Shown here: in pieces, positions 6,925 through 11,767 of the stretch
Layout of the letters: each line of letters begins with the position of its first letter
Position numbering within the stretch: position 1 is the first letter of the stretch
NCBI GenBank assembly: GCA_947483545.1
Contig: CANKNP010000149.1
Coordinates: forward strand, 1 to 11,767
Direction: 5' to 3'
DNA: 11,767 nt
Source: Deltaproteobacteria bacterium
GTDB lineage: Bacteria > Myxococcota > UBA796 > SXON01
Position numbers and translations under genes: made by a program
The notes under the pieces: model-generated
Database searches by the model: none
Seen by the model: only the letters and a program-made list of their open reading frames with translations
Told to the model about the DNA's origin: nothing

Positions 6925-7161
6925 ATGGTCAGCCTCATCATCAGCCTCGTCGCAAGCCTGCTTTGCTGCGGGGGTTTCGCGTTCTTCATCATCCTCATCG
7001 TCGGCTTCATGGTCATGCGGAAGAAGGGCAAGAAGGGCGGTGCAAAAGAGATGGTGTCGGTCGGCGTGGAAGAGGTGAGCCGCGCGTTCGTGAAGACGAA
7101 GAAGTCGCGCGAGGAGCTGATGCGCGAGGAAGAGGAAGAGGAGAACCGCAACAGGCGGTGA
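6925..7161 (+). CDS. Small single-span membrane protein with a charged cytoplasmic tail
   Basis: This 78-residue protein is not recognised. Residues about 4-31 (VSLIISLVASLLCCGGFAFF then IILIVGFMVM) form one long hydrophobic span with a Cys-Cys-Gly-Gly kink. It is followed by RKKGKKGG, a strong positive-inside stop-transfer signal, and then a soluble tail of about 40 residues ending in an EEEEEENRNRR-like charged helix. This layout is coherent from end to end, which is unlikely for a chance frame, and the opposite-strand frame is low-complexity Ser/Arg. The ATG at 6925 has a weak GAGAG upstream. It diverges from the haem lipoprotein across 69 bp and converges on the FG-GAP gene. A membrane-anchored assembly or regulatory peptide is possible; no function is assigned. 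Confidence 0.65.
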   Translation: MVSLIISLVASLLCCGGFAFFIILIVGFMVMRKKGKKGGAKEMVSVGVEEVSRAFVKTKKSREELMREEEEEENRNRR

Positions 7162-7185
7162 TCCGGCGGGGAGGTGCGCCCGGAG

Positions 7186-7226
7186 GGGCGGTGAACGGCT
7201 CACCGCCCGGGAAAGCGCCGTTCACC
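7186..7226. terminator. Overlapping inverted repeats between convergent genes (candidate bidirectional terminator)
   Basis: Two mutually exclusive perfect stems share the same left arm. GGGCGGTGA (7186-7194) pairs with TCACCGCCC (7200-7208) around a 5-base loop, and GGTGAACGGC (7190-7199) pairs with GCCGTTCACC (7217-7226) around a 17-base loop. They lie between the end of the plus-strand small membrane protein (7161) and the end of the minus-strand FG-GAP gene (7261), where a bidirectional terminator would be expected. There is no clear T tract on either side. Confidence 0.45.
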
Positions 7227-7260
7227 TCGGCCGTGAACCGCCGCTTCGCATCGGGCGGGC

Positions 7261-9087
7261 TCAGAACCCCGATCCGAGCACGAGGTAGGCCGCCCCGGTG
7301 GGGTCGTCGCTCGGCGCACCGATGAGGAGGTCCCCGAACCCGTCGGCGTTCATGTCGCCTGCGGTCGAGACGCTGAAGCCGGCCTGGTCGCTGCTCGTCT
7401 CGCCGCTGTACGTCGCGTCCGCGTCGCCGAGGGAAATGCTGCCCCGGGTGCCCGCGCCGAGCACCAGGTGCGCGGCCCCCTCGTCCGTGCCGGCGTACAC
7501 CACATACGTCGCCATGGCGTCCGTTCCGTCGTCGTCGTTGTAGTACGCCCCGATCAGGATGTCCCCGAACCCGTCGCCATCTACGTCGCCCGCGGTGGAG
7601 ACGCTGTTGCCTGCCAAGTCGCGCGAAGCCTCGCCCGTGTATTGTGCGTCCGCCGTCCCTAGCGAAAGGCTGCCCGGCGTTGCGCCACCGAGCACCAGAT
7701 ATGCGGCCCCCGCCAGGTCCCCTCCGTCGTCGTTGTGGGAGGCCCCGATCAGCATGTCCCCGAGCCCGTCCCCGTCTACGTCCCCGGCGGTGGAGACGCT
7801 GGAGCCGGCAACGTCGCCCGCCGCCTCGCCGGTGTACTTCGCGTCGGCGCCCCCGAGCGCCAGATCGACTGGAGTTGCGCTGCCGAGCAGCAGGTACACC
7901 GCCCCCGCGGAATCCCCGCCGTCATCGTTGTAGGGCGCGGCGATGAGGATGTCCCCGAGCCCGTCGCCGTCTATGTCGCCGGCGGACGAGACGCTGGCTC
8001 CAGCAGCGTCCTCGGTCGCTTCGCCTGTGTACTGTGCGCTCGCGGCCCCGAGGAAGCGGCTGCCCGGCGTGGAGCTGCCGAGCAGGAGGTACGCCGCCCC
8101 GGCGTTCTCTCCGCTGTCGTCGTTGTACTTCGCCCCGATGAGCATGTCCCCGAACCCATCGCCGTCCACATCCCCGGCGGCCGACGCGCCAGAGCCGGCA
8201 ACGTCCTCCGCCGCCTCGCCCGTGTACTGCGCGTCTGCGGCGCTGAGGGAGAGGTCGCCCGGCACGGGCCCGCCGAGGACGAGGTACGCCGCCCCCGCGC
8301 AGTCCCCGCCGTCGTCGTTGCCCAGCGCCCCGATGAGGATGTCGCCGAACCCGTCGCCGTCGACATCCCCGGCAGTCGCGACGACCCTGCCCGCCCCGTC
8401 ATACTCGGCCACCCCCGTGTACTGCGCGTCCGCGCTTCCAAGGCTGAGGTCGCCCGGCGTTGCGCTCCCGAGCACCAGGTATGCCGCCCCGGCGTAGTCG
8501 CCGCCGTCATCGTTGTAGTGCGATCCGACGAGCAGGTCGCCGAACCCGTCGCCGTCCACATCACCGGCCGTCGAGACGCTGTACCCGGCCATCTCGAGCC
8601 AGTCTTTGCCGGTGTATTTCGCGTCCGCCCCGGACAGCGCTCCCGAGGTCGGCCCGCACGCCTTTGCGCCCCCCTCGCAGTCGTTGTCGCTCACATCACC
8701 GCACACCTCGGTCGCGCCAGGGTTCACGGCGGCGTCGGCATCATCACAGTCGGTGGCATCGGCCAGGTAGCCTTCCGGCGCATCGCAAGCGATGTATGTG
8801 CTGTCCGCGTTCCCATACCCGTCGCCGTCCGCGTCGGCGTACCACATCAAGGCATTGGCGGCGTCGTTCTCGTTGCCTGAGCAGTTGTTGTCCACGCCAT
8901 CGCAGGCCTCGGTCGCGTCGGGATGCACGCTTGCGTTGGTGTCGTCGCAGTCTTCACCGATCTCGTAGCCATCGCCGTCCACATCGGTGTCGGTGTCGGT
9001 GGTGGCAGTTGGTTCGGAGTCCTCCCCCACCGGGGACTTCCCAGCGCACGCGATGGTGAGGAGGAGTGGGAGTGCGTACCGGTGCAT
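7261..9087 (-). CDS. Lipoprotein with two MopE-type metal-binding motifs and seven FG-GAP repeats
   Basis: This 608-residue protein begins with a leader ending at Cys14 (MHRYALPLLLTIAC), then a Thr/Asp spacer. Two copies of the putative metal-binding motif found in MopE-like proteins follow: DVDGDGYEIGEDCDD ending with ACDGVDNNC (35-69), and DADGDGYGN with DCDDADAAVNPGATEVCGD (85-131). From about residue 150, seven integrin-alpha-like FG-GAP units follow, each with GDVDGDGFGDILIGA, NDDGG, AGAAYLVLGS and a YTGE-type end. The DxDxDG loops should bind calcium and fold as a beta-propeller with seven blades. A cell-surface adhesion or calcium/metal-dependent binding role is inferred. The seventh unit is degenerate (MNADGFGD). 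The longer in-frame extension upstream of ATG 9087 is antisense noise. Its own promoter candidate lies just upstream. Confidence 0.92.
   Translation of the reverse strand: MHRYALPLLLTIACAGKSPVGEDSEPTATTDTDTDVDGDGYEIGEDCDDTNASVHPDATEACDGVDNNCSGNENDAANALMWYADADGDGYGNADSTYIACDAPEGYLADATDCDDADAAVNPGATEVCGDVSDNDCEGGAKACGPTSGALSGADAKYTGKDWLEMAGYSVSTAGDVDGDGFGDLLVGSHYNDDGGDYAGAAYLVLGSATPGDLSLGSADAQYTGVAEYDGAGRVVATAGDVDGDGFGDILIGALGNDDGGDCAGAAYLVLGGPVPGDLSLSAADAQYTGEAAEDVAGSGASAAGDVDGDGFGDMLIGAKYNDDSGENAGAAYLLLGSSTPGSRFLGAASAQYTGEATEDAAGASVSSAGDIDGDGLGDILIAAPYNDDGGDSAGAVYLLLGSATPVDLALGGADAKYTGEAAGDVAGSSVSTAGDVDGDGLGDMLIGASHNDDGGDLAGAAYLVLGGATPGSLSLGTADAQYTGEASRDLAGNSVSTAGDVDGDGFGDILIGAYYNDDDGTDAMATYVVYAGTDEGAAHLVLGAGTRGSISLGDADATYSGETSSDQAGFSVSTAGDMNADGFGDLLIGAPSDDPTGAAYLVLGSGF
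7264..8631 (-). repeat. Tandem 195-bp repeats encoding the FG-GAP units
   Basis: The DNA encoding GDVDGDGFGD recurs with plus-strand anchors (TCCCCGAACCCGTC-like) at 7331, 7562, 7757, 7952, 8147, 8342 and 8537. Five consecutive intervals are exactly 195 bp (65 codons). The interval 7331-7562 is 231 bp, that is 195 plus 36 bp in frame. Confidence 0.9.
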
Positions 9088-9108
9088 GGCGGGTCCGAGT
9101 CTGCCGCA

Positions 9109-9137
9109 ACGGTACCGGTACCGGTTGGGGGAGTCAA
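9109..9137 (-). promoter_or_regulatory. Candidate sigma-70-type promoter of the MopE/FG-GAP gene
   Basis: Read on the minus strand, TTGACT (9137-9132, five of six matches to the -35 consensus) is separated by exactly 17 bp from TACCGT (9114-9109, keeping the first T, A and last T of the -10 box). Transcription would begin near 9102, giving a leader of about 15 nt before ATG 9087. No strong Shine-Dalgarno is visible in that leader. Confidence 0.45.
9111..9122. promoter_or_regulatory. Palindrome GGTACCGGTACC overlapping the promoter
   Basis: The 12-bp sequence is perfectly palindromic and consists of two GGTACC units in direct repeat. It covers the -10 box and part of the spacer of the candidate promoter, where a dimeric repressor could act. 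This role is inferred from position only. Confidence 0.35.
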
Positions 9138-9232
9138 CCAGGATCCCCTCCGCGAGTTCGGGACGCCGCGCGAGCAGCCACCGCCGGCCCCAGGGCACGG
9201 TCAACACGCCACTGGCGCGTCGCCGCCACACG

Positions 9233-9255
9233 GCGGCCGCTACCGCGCCGGCCGC
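9233..9255 (-). terminator. Hairpin downstream of the HpaA-like gene
   Basis: GCGGCCG (9233-9239) pairs with CGGCCGC (9249-9255) around a 9-base loop, 8 bp past the stop of the HpaA-like lipoprotein gene. It could end the operon before the promoter at 9109-9137. No T tract is present. The rest of the 176-bp gap shows no further feature. Confidence 0.35.
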
Positions 9256-9263
9256 TCTCCGTC

Positions 9264-9995
9264 TCAGTAGACCTTGCGCTCCCGCAGCTCCAGCGACTGC
9301 TGCTTGACGAGCTTGACCTCCTCGGGGTCGAAGTACCGGACCATGGTCTCCATCAGCTCCTGGAAACCCTCTTCGTAGACGCCGGTCAGGCTGTTGGAGA
9401 GCGTGATGTTGTAGGTGTCGGCATCGTACGTCTCCTGGGAGCAATCCACCCTCTGTGCCTCGACCTCCGCGGTCTTCGACCACATGCGCTGTTTGCTGAG
9501 CGGCTCCCAGAGCACGAAAGATACCCCGCCCGCCATGGTGCAGTTCCCACGGGCGCTGTAGCGCGTGCGTCCGCCGGCCGCGGGCTCGGTGCTCGCGCTC
9601 GGCGCGGACGGCACCAGATCGTACTCTACGGTGAGCACAAGGTCCGCCTGCTTCTTCTCCGGGAAGGTCATGTCGTCCACGCTCTTGTATGGCCCGGAGA
9701 CGGTGAACCCGGACGCCGTGAAGTACTCGTAGGTCGAGCGGCCGATCGCCGATCGCATTCGGACGCCCAGGTCGAATTCGGTCCCGCTCCCGATGCTCTC
9801 TTTGAGACGGTCGGACCGGGCGGGCTGGATGATCGCGATCGAGATCCCGCGACCGGCGGTAGACTCCGGTGAATCGAACGAGAAGCTCGCTTCTTCCTGC
9901 TCCGGCGGGGGAACGGGGTGCGCGCAGGCCAGCGTTGCCAACGCAACGACGATGACGGTGAGGGGAAGTGCCGGGAACCCTGACCTGGTGACCAT
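9264..9995 (-). CDS. Lipoprotein resembling Helicobacter HpaA (neuraminyllactose-binding haemagglutinin family)
   Basis: This 243-residue protein starts at ATG 9995, preceded by GAAGGA at 7-nt spacing. The leader MVTRSGFPALPLTVIVVALATLAC has a basic n-region and the lipid cysteine at Cys24. The mature part follows the order of blocks remembered from HpaA: RGISIAIIQPA (49-59), a helix then GFTVSGPYKSVDDMTFPEKK (96-115), QADLVLTVEYDLV (116-128), VSFVLWEPLSKQRMWSKTAEVE (158-179) and a C-terminal helix EEGFQELMETMVRYFD with a Lys/Glu-rich tail. HpaA is a Helicobacter surface lipoprotein of similar length. The resemblance is by eye and the two mature cysteines (152, 185) have no remembered counterpart, so family membership is tentative. 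It follows the barrel gene by 31 bp and probably closes that operon. Confidence 0.8.
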   Translation of the reverse strand: MVTRSGFPALPLTVIVVALATLACAHPVPPPEQEEASFSFDSPESTAGRGISIAIIQPARSDRLKESIGSGTEFDLGVRMRSAIGRSTYEYFTASGFTVSGPYKSVDDMTFPEKKQADLVLTVEYDLVPSAPSASTEPAAGGRTRYSARGNCTMAGGVSFVLWEPLSKQRMWSKTAEVEAQRVDCSQETYDADTYNITLSNSLTGVYEEGFQELMETMVRYFDPEEVKLVKQQSLELRERKVY

Positions 9996-10002
9996 GAGGA
10001 TG

Positions 10003-10008
10003 TCCTTC
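10003..10008 (-). promoter_or_regulatory. Ribosome binding site fixing the HpaA-like start
   Basis: GAAGGA on the minus strand lies 7 nt before ATG 9995. It excludes an in-frame upstream ATG at 10076, which would fall inside the preceding gene. Confidence 0.7.
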
Positions 10009-10026
10009 TGTTGTTGACGGTGAGAG

Positions 10027-10650
10027 CTAGAAACGAGCGGCCAAACCGAGCCGCAGGTCGAAGGTCGGCCCGACACCCTTCACGCCGATCCAACCCGCAT
10101 CGACCGACACTTGAGCGTCCACGGCATGCTCGACGATCGGGTACGCGACGCTGCCTCCGACGTCGGCCCAGAACCCGGCGGCGTGGAGACCCACTGCAGC
10201 CACCTGGTCGAACTGAGGCTCGACATCACTCTGGTAGAACGCCTCATCCATCGGGGAGTCCACCGAGGCGTAGCCGAGATCGATGTGCGGCACGAGCTTA
10301 AGCGGGCCCAGGGGCCGAGGCAACCTCGCGCCGACGCCGATCTGAGTGACGTAGAAGTCGCCGATGACGTCTACAATCTCGGCATCGGAGCTGCCCTGCA
10401 GGTCCCACTGGTCTCCATTGTGTGCGCCGATCTGGCACACCACATAGCCCTGCGCCACCTCGGGCCCGAGGCCTGCCTCAAATCGGGCAAACCCCGTGGG
10501 AACTGGGTAAACCAGCGCGGCCAACGCCCACGCCGGTGAGCCGTCCCGGGCGCCCGAGACCCCTGGCACGGCCTGGACCCCGCCCGACACCGCGACGTGG
10601 GCCACGAGATCGTCTGCCATCGCGAACCCGATCAGCGTCAAGGCAACCAC
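10027..10650 (-). CDS. Probable outer-membrane beta-barrel protein with a very short signal peptide
   Basis: This 207-residue protein starts at GTG 10650, chosen because GGGGAGG lies 7 nt upstream and because it yields the compact leader MVALTLIGFAMA, with cleavage likely before Asp-Asp. The mature chain alternates strands such as AWALAALVYPVPTGFARFEAGLG, FYVTQIGVGARLP, LKLVPHIDLGYASV, VAAVGLHAAGFWADVGGSVAYP and DAQVSVDAGWIGV. It ends in FDLRLGLAARF, with the C-terminal phenylalanine typical of outer-membrane proteins recognised by the BAM complex. The start lies 13 bp inside the end of the upstream barrel gene, so the two are probably translationally coupled. No named family was recognised. 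A DLQGSSDAEIVDVIGD stretch (about 82-97) is probably an extracellular loop. Confidence 0.82.
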   Translation of the reverse strand: MVALTLIGFAMADDLVAHVAVSGGVQAVPGVSGARDGSPAWALAALVYPVPTGFARFEAGLGPEVAQGYVVCQIGAHNGDQWDLQGSSDAEIVDVIGDFYVTQIGVGARLPRPLGPLKLVPHIDLGYASVDSPMDEAFYQSDVEPQFDQVAAVGLHAAGFWADVGGSVAYPIVEHAVDAQVSVDAGWIGVKGVGPTFDLRLGLAARF

Positions 10651-11267
10651 AGCATCACCTCCCCGCCGAGCACGTTGTTGCCCTTCATCTCGAGCGTCGT
10701 GCTCTTGACAGTCTCGATGTATTGGACGCGCTCGACCCGGAAGCGGAGCCGCACGCGCTCGGTCCCGACCTGCAGGAAGACGCCACCAAGCGGCCCCCCG
10801 TGCCACTCCGATGCGGTGGCGGCGTACTCTGGATCGTCGGCATCGACTGAAAGCGCGACCGCATCATCCTTGGTGTGCGTCAGGTGAAACCCTGCCTCCA
10901 GCCCCGCACCGGCGCTCCAGTTTTCATCGAGATCCGCCTCGATGGCGCGGATCCGGAACACGTTCTGCCAGGAGAAGGTGATCTTGGAGATGTCGGGAGA
11001 AACGCTGCTGTTCTCCAAGAGCTGCGACACGAGCGGCTTCCAATCCGGATCGTTCGGGTTGCCCTCCTGGCCTAGGACCGGGAACCAGATCAGGCTTGAG
11101 CCCCCTTCGATCCAGGGCACCGGGGCCAGCGAACCGCCGAAGCGCAGCCCCCGCCGGTTCAGGAACGGATCGTTGACGACCTCCTCCAGCCCGACGGAGC
11201 CGCCGATCCGCAGCTCTGAGAGGTCCAGGGCGCGGGCGGTCGAAATCGTGAGCAGCAGTGTGATCAC
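10638..11267 (-). CDS. Outer-membrane beta-barrel domain protein (myxobacterial type)
   Basis: This 209-residue protein has a GTG start overlapping the preceding gene's stop by 4 bp (GTGA). Its leader MITLLLTISTARA is short and likely cut before Leu-Asp. The mature protein opens with ELRIGGSVGLEEVVNDPFL and shows strands such as RGLRFGGSLAPVPWI, WSAGAGLEAGFHL and LGGVFLQVGTERVRLRFRVERVQY. It closes with NNVLGGEVMLWLP. The final pattern (RxRxxVxxxxY, then N-x-L-xG-x-x-x-x-L-P) recalls the outer-membrane beta-barrel domain family common in Myxococcota. The upstream partial protein has a comparable end, so the two may be distant paralogues. A long hydrophilic region (about 68-93) is probably an external loop. 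Function is unknown. No Shine-Dalgarno precedes the GTG, consistent with reinitiation from the upstream gene. Confidence 0.8.
   Translation of the reverse strand: MITLLLTISTARALDLSELRIGGSVGLEEVVNDPFLNRRGLRFGGSLAPVPWIEGGSSLIWFPVLGQEGNPNDPDWKPLVSQLLENSSVSPDISKITFSWQNVFRIRAIEADLDENWSAGAGLEAGFHLTHTKDDAVALSVDADDPEYAATASEWHGGPLGGVFLQVGTERVRLRFRVERVQYIETVKSTTLEMKGNNVLGGEVMLWLP
10658..10664 (-). promoter_or_regulatory. Strong ribosome binding site for the barrel gene starting at GTG 10650
   Basis: GGGGAGG on the minus strand lies 7 nt before GTG 10650. It decides the start against the downstream in-frame ATG, which would remove the signal peptide. Confidence 0.75.
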
Positions 11268-11767
11268 GGCAGCGCCACGATCAAGTCGATGGAGAAGAAG
11301 GCGTGAGCGGTGAGTCGCTTTCCGAGCTGCTCTGCCTCGCCCGTCGCGTCGATGTTGCCGTAGTCAGGCTCGGTCTCGATCGAGAGGCGCTCTGCCCCTA
11401 CGACCCGCATCCCCGCTCGCTTGCCGAACCAGACGTCGAAGCCCGCGCCGCCGGTCGGGCCCCAGCTCAGGCCGAGGGTCGGGTCTGGGCCCATCACGGC
11501 GACGGCTCCGGCCTCCTCGTCCCCGTCGTAGTCGGGGCTCAGCGCAGCGTAGTTCTCTGAGACCACCCCGAACGACGCCCCCGCCATGAGGTAGGGCCAG
11601 ATGCTCACACCGGGCTCCCGCTTGCGCGCCCAGGGGCTCCCCTCCACGAGCAGATCGAGGGTGGCCGCCTCGTGGTTCACCGGCACGACGAAGGTCGAGT
11701 CGGGATCGCCTTCGTAGCTGATAGCCAACAGGGTTTTCGTCAGACCGCTCACACCGTTCCCCGGCAC
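11264..11767 (-). CDS. Outer-membrane beta-barrel domain protein, 5' end beyond the window
   Basis: The C-terminal 167 residues of a longer protein are visible. The frame is open to the window edge, and the GTG there is not a believable start because no signal peptide follows. Visible strands include LLAISYEGDPDSTFVVPV, ATLDLLVEGSPWA, SIWPYLMAGASFGVV, PTGGAGFDVWFGKRAGMRVVGAERL and HAFFSIDLIVALP. The last strand ends in Leu-Pro, as in the downstream barrel protein (VMLWLP), which supports distant kinship. A VGAERLSIETEPDYGN segment precedes the final strand. The acidic DYDGDEEAGAV loop could bind a cation or be surface exposed. It heads the visible part of an operon of barrel proteins and a lipoprotein, and its stop overlaps the next start by 4 bp. 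Confidence 0.75.
   Translation of the reverse strand: MPGNGVSGLTKTLLAISYEGDPDSTFVVPVNHEAATLDLLVEGSPWARKREPGVSIWPYLMAGASFGVVSENYAALSPDYDGDEEAGAVAVMGPDPTLGLSWGPTGGAGFDVWFGKRAGMRVVGAERLSIETEPDYGNIDATGEAEQLGKRLTAHAFFSIDLIVALP

Noticed and set aside
6856..7203. In-frame N-terminal extension of the haem lipoprotein to 7203
   Set aside because: It is antisense to the small membrane protein, rich in His, Asp and Glu from reverse-complement repeats, and would bury the lipoprotein leader.
7264..8631. Possible CRISPR array or other non-coding repeat
   Set aside because: The unit is 195 bp, in frame and codes for FG-GAP domains throughout, with no short palindromic repeats and unique spacers.
7735..8880. 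A 381-codon plus-strand frame across the FG-GAP repeats
   Set aside because: Its repetitive Val/Pro/Glu sequence is the mirror of the 195-bp repeats; the minus-strand frame has the FG-GAP and DxDxDG pattern.
9088..9483. N-terminal extension of the FG-GAP lipoprotein to 9483
   Set aside because: It would overlap the HpaA-like gene antiparallel frame region on the same strand, lacks protein-like character, and would bury the leader at 9087 and the promoter.
10651..10806. N-terminal extension of the third barrel gene to 10806
   Set aside because: It lies inside the upstream barrel gene in another frame, is Arg/Ala-rich, and the strong ribosome binding site at 10658-10664 points to GTG 10650.

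Overview
This GC-rich window looks like part of a chromosome from an uncultured member of the Myxococcota (former Deltaproteobacteria). The evidence is the concentration of export-related genes: four lipoproteins with lipobox-like cysteines, four probable outer-membrane beta-barrel proteins, an Asp-Thr-Gly-rich linker, MopE-type metal-binding motifs joined to FG-GAP repeats, and a two-haem lipoprotein. This lineage assignment is an inference. No rRNA, tRNA, CRISPR array, integrase or insertion sequence is visible, and coding density is very high, with repeated ATGA, GTGA or TGATG stop/start overlaps.

Layout in six blocks. (A) Minus strand, about 1778 to 87: a DUF502 membrane protein followed 3 bp later by a sulfotransferase. 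(B) Plus strand, 1796 to 4470: a family 1 glycoside hydrolase of the archaeal LacS type, carried on a lipoprotein signal, overlapping by 4 bp a class V aminotransferase of the isopenicillin-N-epimerase type. (C) Minus strand, 6855 to 4428: a lipoprotein with two CxxCH motifs, a probable outer-membrane protein and a class I methyltransferase, each overlapping the next. The 3' ends of B and C overlap by 43 bp. (D) Plus strand, 6925 to 7161: a 78-residue single-span membrane protein. (E) Minus strand, 9087 to 7261: a lipoprotein with two MopE-type motifs and seven FG-GAP-type repeats, preceded by a good candidate promoter. (F) Minus strand, from the window's right edge to 9264: a partial outer-membrane barrel protein, two further barrel-like proteins and a lipoprotein resembling Helicobacter HpaA, arranged as one probable operon.

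No defence system, secondary-metabolite cluster or mobile element can be argued. The common theme is the cell envelope. The most unusual items are the exported LacS-like hydrolase with calcium-loop-like insertions and its coupled aminotransferase, the HpaA-like lipoprotein, the exact 195-bp FG-GAP tandem repeat, and the very short uncharged signal peptides on operon-internal genes. Functions were assigned by reading motifs and from remembered family patterns; no searches were run.
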